64,000 nucleotides of DNA from DASSQJ01 sp963726295 (GTDB lineage Bacteria > Actinomycetota > Actinomycetes > Actinomycetales > Dermatophilaceae), in assembly GCA_963726295.1 (NCBI GenBank), contig CAVSBW010000007.1, positions 124,001 through 188,000 of the forward strand, in the 5' to 3' direction. The translations under genes and the position numbers were made by a program. Shown here piece by piece: positions 33,577-42,136 of the stretch. The notes below the pieces were generated by a model. That model saw only the letters and a program-made list of their open reading frames with translations. It had not been told where the DNA came from and searched no databases. Numbering within the stretch: position 1 is the stretch's first letter; every line of letters begins with the position of its first letter.

Positions 33577-34659
33577 TCAGACGCGCGCCGCGTGTTCCGG
33601 GAGCCACGGGATGCGGCCGCCGGCGGCCATCCGCTCCTCGGCCATCCGGTCCGCCGCCGCGGCCGGGGTGGTGCCGGTGGCCTCGGCGTCACGGAGCACC
33701 GCGAGCGTGTGGTCGAAGATCGTCGCGGTGCGGGCCCTGGCGCGCTCCATGTCGAAGCCGTGCAGCTCGTCGCTGACCTGGATGACGCCGCCGGCGTTCA
33801 CGAGGAAGTCGGGCGCATACGTGATGCCGCGGCGGGCGAGCTCCTCGGCGACCGCGCCGTCGGCGAGCTGGTTGTTGGCGCCGCCGCACACGACGCCGGC
33901 GCTGAGGACGGCGATCGTGTCGACGTCGAGCGCCCCTCCGAGGGCGTTTGGGCTGTAGACGTCGAGCTCCTCACGGAGCAGCTCCTCGGTGTCCGCGACC
34001 GCCGTGACCTGTGGGTAGGCGGTGACCAGCCGCAGGACGGCCGCGGTGTCGACATCGGTGACCACGAGGTCCGCGCCGTCCTGGAGCAGGTGTTCGGCCA
34101 GGCGCGACCCCACCTTGCCGATGCCCGCGATGCCGACCCGGCGCCCCGCGAGGGTGGGCTCACCCCAGACGTGCTGCGCCGCGGCCCGCATGCCCTGGAA
34201 GAGGCCGTAGGCCGTGAGGACGCTCGAGTCACCCGCGCCGCCGCGGCCCGGCGAGCGACCCGTGGCCCAGCGGGTCTGCTCCCCCACGACGTCCATGTCG
34301 GCGACGTAGGTGCCGACGTCGCAGGCGGTGACGTAGCGCCCGCCCAGGGACTCGACGAACCGCCCGTACACCCGCAGCAGCTCGGGGGTCTTGTCGCGGT
34401 GGGGGTCGCCGATGATGACCGCCTTGCCGCCGCCGTGGTCGAGGCCGGCCACCGCGTTCTTGTACGACATCGCCCGCGACAGCCGGAGCACGTCGGCCAG
34501 GGCGTCGTCCATCGTCGGGTACGGGTGGAAGCGAGTGCCGCCGAGGCCGGGGCCGAGCGAGGTGTCGTGGAGCGCGATCACGGCGCGCAGGCCGGTCTCC
34601 GGGTCGGAGCAGAACGCCACCTGTTCGTGGCCGGTGAGGTCGATGAGATCGAAGGCCAT
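33577..34659 (-). CDS. Leucine/phenylalanine/valine dehydrogenase (Glu/Leu/Phe/Val dehydrogenase family)
   Basis: The 360-residue enzyme has the substrate-binding stretch GPGLGGTRFHPYPTMDDALADVLRLSRAMSYKNAVAGLDHGGGKAVI, with catalytic Lys residues in SYKNA and GGGKA. The NAD-binding motif is GIAGIGKVGSRLAEHLL. It deaminates branched or aromatic amino acids with NAD+. In actinobacteria this neighbour of DUF3073 is usually valine dehydrogenase (vdh); the exact substrate is not visible. It is divergent from fgd. Confidence 0.9.
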   Translation of the reverse strand: MAFDLIDLTGHEQVAFCSDPETGLRAVIALHDTSLGPGLGGTRFHPYPTMDDALADVLRLSRAMSYKNAVAGLDHGGGKAVIIGDPHRDKTPELLRVYGRFVESLGGRYVTACDVGTYVADMDVVGEQTRWATGRSPGRGGAGDSSVLTAYGLFQGMRAAAQHVWGEPTLAGRRVGIAGIGKVGSRLAEHLLQDGADLVVTDVDTAAVLRLVTAYPQVTAVADTEELLREELDVYSPNALGGALDVDTIAVLSAGVVCGGANNQLADGAVAEELARRGITYAPDFLVNAGGVIQVSDELHGFDMERARARTATIFDHTLAVLRDAEATGTTPAAAADRMAEERMAAGGRIPWLPEHAARV

Positions 34660-34801
34660 GACCCCACGCTAGACCCGTGGCCACCGTGATCCACCGGGTG
34701 CGGCGGGGGGCCTCGTCCGCGCCGACCATCGGCTCCGTGCGCGCTGTACAGGCACGAGGCGGCCGCGCCCGGCGCCCGAGCGGCTGGGGCAGGATGAGGG
34801 C

Positions 34802-35839
34802 ATGACGGAGTCGCGCGGCATCAGGGTCGGGTACAAGGCGTCGGCGGAGCAGTTCGCCCCCCAGGACCTCGCACGGTTCGCCGTGCGCGCGGAGGAGGTG
34901 GGCCTGGACTCGGTCACCATCTCCGACCACTTCCAGCCGTGGCGCCTCGAGGGCGGGCACGCCCCCAACTCGCTGGCCTGGATGTCTTGGGTGCTGGCCC
35001 GCACCGAGCGGGTCCTGGTGGGCACCTCGGTGATGACCCCCACCTTCCGGTACAACCCGCCGGTGGTCGCCCAGACCTTCGCGACGATGGCCTGCCTGGC
35101 CCCCGGCCGGGTCATGCTCGGCGTCGGCACCGGGGAGGCCCTCAACGAGGTCGCCGTGGGGTCGGTCGGCGAGGGTGAGTGGCCCGAGTTCAAGGAGCGG
35201 TTCGCCCGGTTGCGCGAGGCCGTGACCCTGATGCGGCAGCTGTGGACCGAGTCGCGCGTCACCTTCGACGGCGAGTACTACCGCACCGAGGACGCCGCCA
35301 TCTACGACCGCCCCGACGCCCCGGTGCCGGTGTACGTCGCGGCCGGCGGCCCGATGGTCGCCCGGTACGCGGGCCGGTACGCCGACGGCTTCATCTGCAC
35401 CTCCGGCAAGGGCGAGGAGCTCTACCGCGACAAGCTGGTCCCGGCGGTCGACGAGGGCCTGGACAAGGTCGGACGCCCCCGCGACGACATCGACCGGATG
35501 ATCGAGGTCAAGGTCTCCTGGGACCCCGACCCCGACCTGGCCCTCGAGAACACCCGGTTCTGGGCTCCGCTGTCGCTCACCGCCGAGCAGAAGCACTCCA
35601 TCCACTCCCCGGCCGAGATGGAGAAGGCCGCCGACGAGCTGCCCATCGAGCAGGTCGCCAAGCGCTGGGTCGTGGCCTCCCGCCCCGAGGACGTCGTCGA
35701 CGCCTTGCGGTTCTACACCGACCTCGGCTTCGACCACCTCGTGGTCCACGGCCCCGGCCACGACCAGGAGCGCTTCCTGGCCACCTTCTCCGAGCAGGTC
35801 CTGCCGGGGCTGCGCGAGCTCGTCCCGGCGCAGCGGTGA
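34802..35839 (+). CDS. fgd: F420-dependent glucose-6-phosphate dehydrogenase
   Basis: The 345-residue protein matches recalled M. tuberculosis FGD1 closely: GYKASAEQFAP, ISDHFQPWRLEGGHAPNSLAWM with catalytic His43, TSVMTPTFRYNPPVVAQ, LGVGTGEALNE, YVAAGGPMVARYAGRYADGF and WAPLSLTAEQKHSI. It oxidises glucose-6-phosphate and reduces cofactor F420 to F420H2, which implies this organism makes F420 and has F420-dependent reductases. It has no signal. Its TGA overlaps the next GTG. Confidence 0.95.
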   Translation: MTESRGIRVGYKASAEQFAPQDLARFAVRAEEVGLDSVTISDHFQPWRLEGGHAPNSLAWMSWVLARTERVLVGTSVMTPTFRYNPPVVAQTFATMACLAPGRVMLGVGTGEALNEVAVGSVGEGEWPEFKERFARLREAVTLMRQLWTESRVTFDGEYYRTEDAAIYDRPDAPVPVYVAAGGPMVARYAGRYADGFICTSGKGEELYRDKLVPAVDEGLDKVGRPRDDIDRMIEVKVSWDPDPDLALENTRFWAPLSLTAEQKHSIHSPAEMEKAADELPIEQVAKRWVVASRPEDVVDALRFYTDLGFDHLVVHGPGHDQERFLATFSEQVLPGLRELVPAQR

Positions 35840-36966
35840 GCGGTCCCCTCGCCGGGGTCCGCGTCGTCGAGCTCGGTGCCATCGGGCCCGTCCCGTTCGC
35901 GGCGGCGCTGCTCGCCGAGCTCGGGGCCGAGGTGGTCCGCGTCGACCGTCCCGACGAGGCCAACCCCCTCGCCCTCGCGGGCGGGATGCGGCGCTCGCGT
36001 GCCAGCCTCGCCGTCGACCTCAAGCACCCCGAGGGGGTCGCGGTCGTGCGTCGCCTCCTCGACGACGCCGACGTGCTCCTCGAGGGCTTCCGGCCCGGCG
36101 TGCTCGAGCGGCTCGGGCTGGCCCCCCACGACCTGTTCGAACGCAACCGGCGCCTCGTGGTCGGCCGGATGACCGGGTGGGGCCAGGACGGCCCCCTGGC
36201 CCAGCGGGCCGGGCACGACGTCACCTATGCAGCGGTCTCGGGCACCCTGCACGCCCTCGGCTCCCGCGAGCGGCCGGTGACCCCGCTGCCCTTCGTCGCC
36301 GACTTCGCGGGGGGCTCGATGTACCTGGTCACAGGAGTGCTCGCGGCCCTCGTGGCCCGGGGTGCGACCGGGCGGGGGCAGGTGGTCGAGACGGCGATGG
36401 CCGACGGGTCGGCGCACCTCGCCGCGATGGCGCACGGGCTCCTCGCCACCGGCGGGTGGACCGACGAGCGGGAGTCGAACGTGCTCGACGGGGGCGCGCC
36501 CTTCTACTCCGTCTACGAGTGCTCCGACGGCGGGTTCGTGGCGGTGGGCGCCCTCGAGCCGCAGTTCTTCGCCGAGCTCGTCGAGGTGCTGGGTGTCGAG
36601 GTCGACGGGGAGCAGTACGACCCGGCCGCCTGGCCCGCGCACCGGGCGGTCCTCGCCGCCGCGTTCCGGTCGCGGACGCGCGACGAGTGGGCGGAGGTCT
36701 TCGACGGGACGGACGCGTGCGTCGCGCCCGTGCTCTCGCTGGCCGAGGCACCCCACCACCCGCACCTCGTGGCCCGCCGCTCGTTCGAGCCGTTCGGAGA
36801 CGGGCACCTGCCCGTCGTGCCGCCGCGTTTCTCGGCCACCCCCGCCGGCCGGCCGGGCCCGGAGCCGCGCCCCGGCGCCGACACGCGGCGGCACCTCCTG
36901 GCCCACGGCTTCACGGCTGCCGAGGTCGACGCGCTGGTGGCGTCGGGCGCCGTCGCCGAGGCCTGA
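35836..36966 (+). CDS. Alpha-methylacyl-CoA racemase / CaiB-BaiF CoA transferase family III
   Basis: The 376-residue protein starts at GTG 35836 within the fgd stop. It has GVRVVELGAIGPVPFAAALLAELGAEVVRVDRP, the catalytic His/Asp pair regions RAGHDVTYAAVSG and FVADFAGGSMYLV, and the Glu-bearing VAVGALEPQFF. These are the residues used by MCR/AMACR, so racemisation of branched acyl-CoA is favoured over CoA transfer. The substrate is probably a 2-methylacyl-CoA. Coupling to fgd is unusual and may be only genomic. Confidence 0.85.
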   Translation: MSGPLAGVRVVELGAIGPVPFAAALLAELGAEVVRVDRPDEANPLALAGGMRRSRASLAVDLKHPEGVAVVRRLLDDADVLLEGFRPGVLERLGLAPHDLFERNRRLVVGRMTGWGQDGPLAQRAGHDVTYAAVSGTLHALGSRERPVTPLPFVADFAGGSMYLVTGVLAALVARGATGRGQVVETAMADGSAHLAAMAHGLLATGGWTDERESNVLDGGAPFYSVYECSDGGFVAVGALEPQFFAELVEVLGVEVDGEQYDPAAWPAHRAVLAAAFRSRTRDEWAEVFDGTDACVAPVLSLAEAPHHPHLVARRSFEPFGDGHLPVVPPRFSATPAGRPGPEPRPGADTRRHLLAHGFTAAEVDALVASGAVAEA

Positions 36967-36969
36967 CGG

Positions 36970-36987
36970 GCGCCCGGGACCGGGCGC
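36970..36987. terminator. Hairpin between convergent genes
   Basis: GCGCCCG-ggac-CGGGCGC forms a 7-bp stem 3 bases after the racemase stop and just before the stop of the convergent kinase gene, so it may terminate both. Confidence 0.45.
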
Positions 36988-36989
36988 GG

Positions 36990-37628
36990 TCAGGCGCCGG
37001 TGACGAGGACGTCGGCCCGGTGGCGGGTCGACCTGACGAGGACGGCGTTGGATTGGTCGGATCCGTCGCTGCGCTCCTCGGCGGCCTCCCGGTCGCGACC
37101 GAAGGCCATGTGGCGAGCGACGAGCCACTCGCGGCGCCGGTCGCCCGGGTCGACGTACCAGGCCTCGTCCAGGAGCCCGGCCACCTCGTGCCACGGCGGC
37201 TGTTCGGCCAGCAGGTAGTTGCCCTCGACGATGACGAGCGGTACCTCACGGGGGACGGCCACGGCGCCGGCGATGGGCTCCTCGAGGTCGCGGCGGAACG
37301 TGGGGGCGTGCACGACCTCCTCGTCGGCGGTGCGCACGCGGCGCAGGAGGTGCACGAAGCCGCCGCCGTCGAAGGTGTCGATCGCGCCCTTGGTGGCGGT
37401 CCGGCCGAGCGCCTCCAGCCGCACCTGGGCGAGGTGGAAGCCGTCCATCGGCAGCAGCACCGCGTCGTCGCCGAGCGCGCTCGCGACCAGCTCCGCGAGG
37501 GTGGACTTGCCGGCGCCCGGCGCGCCCGTGATTCCGAGCAGCCGGCGTCCTCCCCGTCCCGCGAGGGCCCGCGCGCGCCGGACGAGTGCCTCCGTGTCCG
37601 TGCGCGGCACCTCCACCTGCCCGGTCAT
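36990..37628 (-). CDS. P-loop nucleoside/nucleotide kinase family protein
   Basis: The 212-residue protein has a Walker A loop GITGAPGAGKSTLAE, a MDGFHLAQ segment with the catalytic Asp, and VIVEGNYLLAEQ. These are the signature of the pantothenate kinase/uridine kinase-like group. A lid region near RREWLVARHMAFGRDREAAE follows. It phosphorylates a small hydroxylated substrate with ATP, perhaps a sugar or nucleoside. It shares a four-base overlap with the HAD gene, so the two form an operon. Confidence 0.82.
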   Translation of the reverse strand: MTGQVEVPRTDTEALVRRARALAGRGGRRLLGITGAPGAGKSTLAELVASALGDDAVLLPMDGFHLAQVRLEALGRTATKGAIDTFDGGGFVHLLRRVRTADEEVVHAPTFRRDLEEPIAGAVAVPREVPLVIVEGNYLLAEQPPWHEVAGLLDEAWYVDPGDRRREWLVARHMAFGRDREAAEERSDGSDQSNAVLVRSTRHRADVLVTGA

Positions 37629-38317
37629 GCGTCGCCCCCGAGCACCTGGGCGAGCTCCGTGAACGAGCCCACCGTGAGGTCGGGGGCGCGCATCGGGTCC
37701 GGGTAGCCCGCGCCCCGGCGGTCGACGTACGCGGTCCGCATCCCGGCTCTCCCCGCCCCGTGGATGTCCCACGGGTGCACGGCCACCATCATCGCCTCGC
37801 CCGCTGCCGTCCCGCACTCCTCGAGGGCCCACCGGTACGCCGACTCGGCCGGTTTCCAGGCGGGTCCGTGGGCGCAGGTCAGGACCCGCTCGACGACGCC
37901 CTCCAGGCCGTTGCGCTCGAGCAGCCCCTCGGCCACGGCCGCCGAGCCGACGCTCAGGGTCACGAGCCGGATGCCGAGCGTCGCGAGGGCCTGCAGCCCG
38001 GGCTCGACGTCCGGGTGCAGCGGCAGCGACATGAAGCCGGCGATCACGTGGTCGGCACTCGCGGCGAGGTCCTCCGGGGCGTCGTCCCGCGGGGCCACGA
38101 GCGAGTGGAACGAGGCACGCGCCAGCTCGGCGAAGCCCGGCTGGTCGCCCGTCACGGTGAGCGCCATCCCGTCGCGCAGGGTGCCGAGGAACCATGGCTG
38201 CGCGAGGTGGCCGGGCAGCCCGAGCTCCTCGAAGCGCTCGTCGAGCGGGCCGAGGTCGGAGAGCGTCTCGTTGACGTCCAGCACGAGCAGGGACGGCGGG
38301 TCGGTGACGGCGGCCAT
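37625..38317 (-). CDS. HAD-superfamily hydrolase (haloacid dehalogenase type II-like)
   Basis: The 230-residue protein has HAD motif I LLVLDVNETLSD, motif II Ser in LVTLSVGSAAV, motif III Lys in AWKPAES, and motif IV in VAVHPWDIHGAGRAGM. Motif I has DVNET in place of the usual DxDxT, so the general acid Asp is an Asn, as in 2-haloacid dehalogenases. This points to dehalogenase-like rather than phosphatase chemistry; the substrate is unknown. It is cytosolic and lies upstream of the kinase in the same operon. Confidence 0.85.
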   Translation of the reverse strand: MAAVTDPPSLLVLDVNETLSDLGPLDERFEELGLPGHLAQPWFLGTLRDGMALTVTGDQPGFAELARASFHSLVAPRDDAPEDLAASADHVIAGFMSLPLHPDVEPGLQALATLGIRLVTLSVGSAAVAEGLLERNGLEGVVERVLTCAHGPAWKPAESAYRWALEECGTAAGEAMMVAVHPWDIHGAGRAGMRTAYVDRRGAGYPDPMRAPDLTVGSFTELAQVLGGDA

Positions 38318-38417
38318 GGCCCCAGTCTGGTCCACGGGCCGGCGGGCGGAGGAGGTCCGTGCCCGGCGGTCGCGCCCGTGGACGACGCGCCTACGCTGGG
38401 CGGCGAGGAGGTGCACC

Positions 38418-38852
38418 GTGATCGTCATCCGCTGCGCGTCCCTGCGCGACCTCGACGCGGTGACCCTGCACGGCATCATGCGGCTGCGGCAGGAGGTGTT
38501 CGTCGTCGAGCAGGAGTGCGCCTACCCCGATCTCGACGGCCGCGACGTCGAACCGGGCGCCCTCCAGTTCTGGGCAGAGGAGTCGGACGGGTCGGTCGTC
38601 GCGACCCTGCGCGTGCTCCGCGAGGCGGGCGGTGATGTGCGCATCGGACGCGTTGCCACTGCCCGGTCGGTCAGGGGACGAGGGGTCGCCGACGCCTTGG
38701 TGGCGCAGGCGCTCGAGCAGACCGAGGACCCGGTCGTTCTCGACGCGCAGAGCCACCTCGAGCACTGGTACCTGCGGATCGGCTTCCAGCGGGCCGGCGA
38801 GGAGTTCGTCGAGGACGGCATCCCGCACGTCCCCATGCGGCTCGAGCGCTGA
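38418..38852 (+). CDS. GNAT acetyltransferase, ElaA family
   Basis: The 144-residue protein has the GNAT acetyl-CoA loop GRVATARSVRGRGVADALVAQAL. It also has the ElaA-like opening LHGIMRLRQEVFVVEQECAYPDLDGRDVEPGALQF and the C-terminal block HLEHWYLRIGFQRAGEEFVEDGIPHVPM. The GTG at 38418 follows a GAGGAGG site. It acetylates an unknown small molecule or protein amine. Confidence 0.85.
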   Translation: MIVIRCASLRDLDAVTLHGIMRLRQEVFVVEQECAYPDLDGRDVEPGALQFWAEESDGSVVATLRVLREAGGDVRIGRVATARSVRGRGVADALVAQALEQTEDPVVLDAQSHLEHWYLRIGFQRAGEEFVEDGIPHVPMRLER

Positions 38853-38903
38853 GCTCGGGTTCGGTGTGACGCTGCTGTCGGTGGTCGGGGGCAAAATGGG
38901 CGG

Positions 38904-40433
38904 ATGCCGGTAGCGCTCGCCGACCTCGTCGCCACATCCCGCGAGGTCACCGCCACCCGGTCGCGCACGGCCAAGCGCGACGCGCTGGCCGCGCTGCTGT
39001 CCCGCTGCCCCGCCGACGAGGTCGGTGTCGTCGTGGCGTACCTGTCCGGCGTCCTGCCGCAGCGGCGGCTCGGTGTCGGCTTCCGGTCGCTCGGGTCGCT
39101 GCCCGCCCCCGCCGACGAGTCGTCGCTCACCGTGACCGACGTCGACGGCGCCTTCGACCGGCTGGCCGGGGCTGCCGGGTCCGGCTCCACGTCCGCACGC
39201 CGCGCCGAGCTCGCCGGACTGATGGCTCGGGCCACCTCCGAGGAGCAGCGGTTCCTCCGCGACCTCATCACGGGCAACCTGCGCCAGGGGGCGCTGGACG
39301 GTGTGGTGCTCGCCGCGGTGGCGGCCGCCTACGACGTGCCCGAGGCCGTGGTGAGGCGGGCGACGATGCTCGCCGGCTTGACCTCCGAGGTCGCCGCCAT
39401 GGCCGCCGGGGGCGGGCAGGCCGCGCTCGAGCAGGTCCGCCTCGTCGTGGGTCGTCCGCTGCGCCCCATGTTGGCTGGCTCGGCCAAGACCGCTGCCGCG
39501 GCGGTCGACGGCTTCGTCGGCCGAACGCTCCTCGTCGACGGCAAGCTCGACGGCATCCGGGTGCAGGTGCACCGCCGCGACGGCGACGTCACCGTCTTCA
39601 CCCGCAGTCTCGACGAGATCACCGAGCGCGTACCCGAGGTCGTCGAGGAGGTCGCTGCCCTGTCCGGTGGTGACCTCGTGCTCGACGGCGAGGCGATCGT
39701 GCTGCTCGAGGGTGGGCGACCCGCTCCGTTCCAGGTCACCGGATCCCGCACCGCCAGCACGGCCGACGTCGACCGCCTGCGCGCTGAGGTGCCGCTGACC
39801 ACGTACCTGTTCGACGTGCTGCACCGCGACGGCCGCGACCTCGTCGATGCCCCGGCCCTCGAGCGGCATTCCGAGCTCGCCGAGCTCGCACCGCATCTCC
39901 TCGTGCCCCGGCTGGTCACCGACGACCCCATGGCGGCCGGCCCGTTCTTCGACGATCTCGTCGCGGCCGGCCACGAGGGCGTCGTCGTCAAGGACGGCGC
40001 CGCTCCCTACGCGGCCGGACGCCGGGGCAGCGGCTGGGTCAAGGTCAAGCCAACGCACACGGTCGACCTCGTCGTGCTCGCCGTCGAGTGGGGCTCGGGC
40101 CGCCGTGAGGGCTGGCTGTCGAACATCCACCTCGGCGCCCGCGACCCCGGCACCGGCGAGTTCGTCATGGTCGGCAAGACCTTCAAGGGGATGACCGACG
40201 ACATGCTGCGCTGGCAGACCGAGCGGTTCACCGAACTGGCATCCGGCCCCACCGGCGGCTGGGTGGTGCCGGTGCGTCCCGAGCAGGTCGTCGAGATCGC
40301 GTTCGACGGGCTGCTCAGCTCCACGCGCTATCCGGGCGGGGTGGCACTGCGCTTCGCACGGGTTCTCCGGTACCGAGACGACAAGCCGCCCGAGGAGGCC
40401 GACACCATCGACAGCCTCCGACACCTCCTCTGA
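38904..40433 (+). CDS. ligB: ATP-dependent DNA ligase, LigB type
   Basis: The 509-residue ligase has an N-terminal DNA-binding domain (residues 1-190) followed by the nucleotidyltransferase core. Catalytic Lys214 lies in VDGKLDGIRVQVHR (motif I); motif III is LFDVLHRDGRD, motif IV EGVVVKDG and motif V SGWVKVKPTHTVDLVVLA. An OB domain completes it. It matches actinobacterial LigB (Rv3062 type), a second ligase beside NAD-dependent LigA, for repair. It is cytosolic, with the start at the ATG at 38904. Confidence 0.92.
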   Translation: MPVALADLVATSREVTATRSRTAKRDALAALLSRCPADEVGVVVAYLSGVLPQRRLGVGFRSLGSLPAPADESSLTVTDVDGAFDRLAGAAGSGSTSARRAELAGLMARATSEEQRFLRDLITGNLRQGALDGVVLAAVAAAYDVPEAVVRRATMLAGLTSEVAAMAAGGGQAALEQVRLVVGRPLRPMLAGSAKTAAAAVDGFVGRTLLVDGKLDGIRVQVHRRDGDVTVFTRSLDEITERVPEVVEEVAALSGGDLVLDGEAIVLLEGGRPAPFQVTGSRTASTADVDRLRAEVPLTTYLFDVLHRDGRDLVDAPALERHSELAELAPHLLVPRLVTDDPMAAGPFFDDLVAAGHEGVVVKDGAAPYAAGRRGSGWVKVKPTHTVDLVVLAVEWGSGRREGWLSNIHLGARDPGTGEFVMVGKTFKGMTDDMLRWQTERFTELASGPTGGWVVPVRPEQVVEIAFDGLLSSTRYPGGVALRFARVLRYRDDKPPEEADTIDSLRHLL

Positions 40434-40480
40434 CGCACCCTGACGACGCAGCCGGGTCTCGGCACGCTCGGGGCGGACGT

Positions 40481-40496
40481 GGGTGCACCAGCACCC
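40481..40496. terminator. Hairpin between convergent ligB and the membrane protein gene
   Basis: GGGTGC-acca-GCACCC forms a 6-bp stem with a four-base loop in the 68-base gap between the two stop codons. Confidence 0.4.
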
Positions 40497-40501
40497 CTCG
40501 C

Positions 40502-40978
40502 TCAGCTCGGCTGACCCGCCGGTGCCGAACCCGCGACGAGGCGCGAGAGGGCCGCGGCGACCCCGATGAGGCTGCCGAGGACCGCGATGCCGAGGAGGAG
40601 CCGTGCCACGACCTCCCAGCCGGTCGACACCTCGAGAGGGAAGACCTGCCAGAAGCGGACGAGCGCGGCCAGCCCGACCCCTGTGGTCAGCACATCGCCC
40701 GCGGCGCGCCAGAGCGTCGAGCGGACGAGGACGTAGCTGAGCTCGGCGGCCACGGTGACCCACAGCGAGAGGTTGACCAGACCGAGGACGAGCGTCGTCT
40801 CCGCGGTGAGGAACGGTAGCGCTTCCCACCCGGGCCGGACGTTGAGGAGGTAGAGGATGGCGAGGTTGATGACGGCCGCCACGGCGTGGCCGGCGCGACC
40901 GGCGGTGTCACGGGCGTGGTGGGTGCGGGCGTGCAGCGCGCGGACGTGGGGCCCGCTGGGGGACTGGGCGGTGGACAT
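40502..40978 (-). CDS. Four-helix membrane protein
   Basis: The 158-residue protein has an Ala/His-rich N-terminus (HVRALHARTHHARDTAGRAGH) and then four predicted helices (VAAVINLAILYLLN, TTLVLGLVNLSLWVTVAAEL, VLTTGVGLAALVRFWQVF, LLLGIAVLGSLIGVAAAL). The ATG at 40978 (MSTAQSPSG) is chosen as the start; a longer in-frame ATG at 41098 adds a low-complexity leader. No function is recognised. Confidence 0.6.
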   Translation of the reverse strand: MSTAQSPSGPHVRALHARTHHARDTAGRAGHAVAAVINLAILYLLNVRPGWEALPFLTAETTLVLGLVNLSLWVTVAAELSYVLVRSTLWRAAGDVLTTGVGLAALVRFWQVFPLEVSTGWEVVARLLLGIAVLGSLIGVAAALSRLVAGSAPAGQPS

Positions 40979-41143
40979 GACGTGCTCCAACCGGCGGAGA
41001 CGTCCGGCGACCCGCCACGGGCCGGCGGGGCCGTGCCTCCGCCACGCCCATCGTCCCACCGCCCCGGAGCCCCCGAGAGAGGTCGAGACCCGGGTCACGC
41101 CTCGCCTGCCGCGACGTCGGGACGGTGGTGGATTCCGTCTCCG

Positions 41144-41881
41144 TCACGCGCGGGCGAGGACGGCGGTGAGGAAGCCGAGCTCCCCGCGGTAGCCCTCGAG
41201 CCACCCGCTCCGGTGCTCGTCGGCGACCTCGAGCACGTGGGCCCGGTCGGCGGGGTGCGTGCCGGGGCGCAGCGCCCACTCGGTGAGCGACCCGGTCCAG
41301 GACCACTCGTAGTCGTCCCACTCCTCGGCGCTGCTCACGTGTGCGTAGGTGACGGCCCATCCCGTGGCCTTCGCGAGGTCGACCAGCCCGGACAGCGACG
41401 GGAAGTCCGTGGGGCCGGCCCCCAGGGCCGCCTGCGCGGCGGGGGACGGGGTGCGTTCCCAGAACCCGTCACCGACGAGCGCCCGGCCTCCCGGCGCGAG
41501 GTGGGTGGCGATGGCGGTGAGCATGTCGCGGGGGCCGCCGAAGGCATGCGCGGCGCCGACGCAGAGCACGCTGCCGTAGCCGCCGTCCCACCAGTCGCCC
41601 GCGTCGCCCTCGTACCAGGTGAGCCGGTCGCCGACACCCCGGGCCGCGGCCAGCGCGAGCCGGTCGGGGTGCAGGTGCGTGTCGACGCCGACCGCCGAGA
41701 GGTCCCGGCGCCGTGCGAGCAGCTCGACCAGCCACGCGCCCGAGCCGCACCCGAGGTCCAGGACGCGACTACCCTCCGGCGGGTCCAGCCGTTCGAGCAG
41801 CCGGGCCACCGTGGCGCCCGAGGCCGGGGCGGCGAAGGGATGGTGGGTGTGCGCGATGCGGCTGGTCTCGGCGCGGTCCAC
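41144..41881 (-). CDS. Class I SAM-dependent methyltransferase
   Basis: The 245-residue protein has SAM motif I RVLDLGCGSGAWLVELLA and DTHLHPDR as the acidic ribose-binding turn. A DAGDWWDGGYGSVLCVGAAHAFG block and the post-motif LAPGGRALVGDGFWERTP follow. The N-terminal RAETSRIAHTHHPFAAP is typical of actinobacterial small-molecule methyltransferases. GTG 41881 is chosen because the domain starts there and AGGA lies upstream; an in-frame ATG at 41935 is possible. The substrate is unknown. Confidence 0.85.
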   Translation of the reverse strand: MDRAETSRIAHTHHPFAAPASGATVARLLERLDPPEGSRVLDLGCGSGAWLVELLARRRDLSAVGVDTHLHPDRLALAAARGVGDRLTWYEGDAGDWWDGGYGSVLCVGAAHAFGGPRDMLTAIATHLAPGGRALVGDGFWERTPSPAAQAALGAGPTDFPSLSGLVDLAKATGWAVTYAHVSSAEEWDDYEWSWTGSLTEWALRPGTHPADRAHVLEVADEHRSGWLEGYRGELGFLTAVLARA

Positions 41882-41989
41882 GGCGACATCCTCACCGCAC
41901 CGGGTCGCCGCCGCAACGGCGCGCACGACCGCCACCGACCGGTGCGATCGCGCTATGTCCCCTGGCGGGGTCGGCGCTAGGGTCCGGAC

Positions 41990-42136
41990 GTGACCGTCCT
42001 ACCGGAGTGGCTCCGCGGCTACGAGCGCGCCCGGCCCGCTGTTCCCGGGGCTCGGGGCCGTCTTCGCGGACTGCGAGAAGACGCAGGAAGCGCAGTCGTG
42101 ACCACCGAGACCGGGACGCCGAGGGAGGGGCCGTGA
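41990..42136 (+). pseudogene. Short ORF, possible N-terminal remnant of a SulP-type permease
   Basis: GTG at 41990 opens a 48-codon frame beginning TVLPEWLRGYERA, which recalls the N-terminus of SulP-family anion permeases. The rest (ARPAVPGARGRLRGLREDAG) does not fit that family. Its TGA overlaps the methyltransferase GTG by four bases. It may be a deletion remnant or a chance leader; the SulP link is a weak pattern match. Confidence 0.3.
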
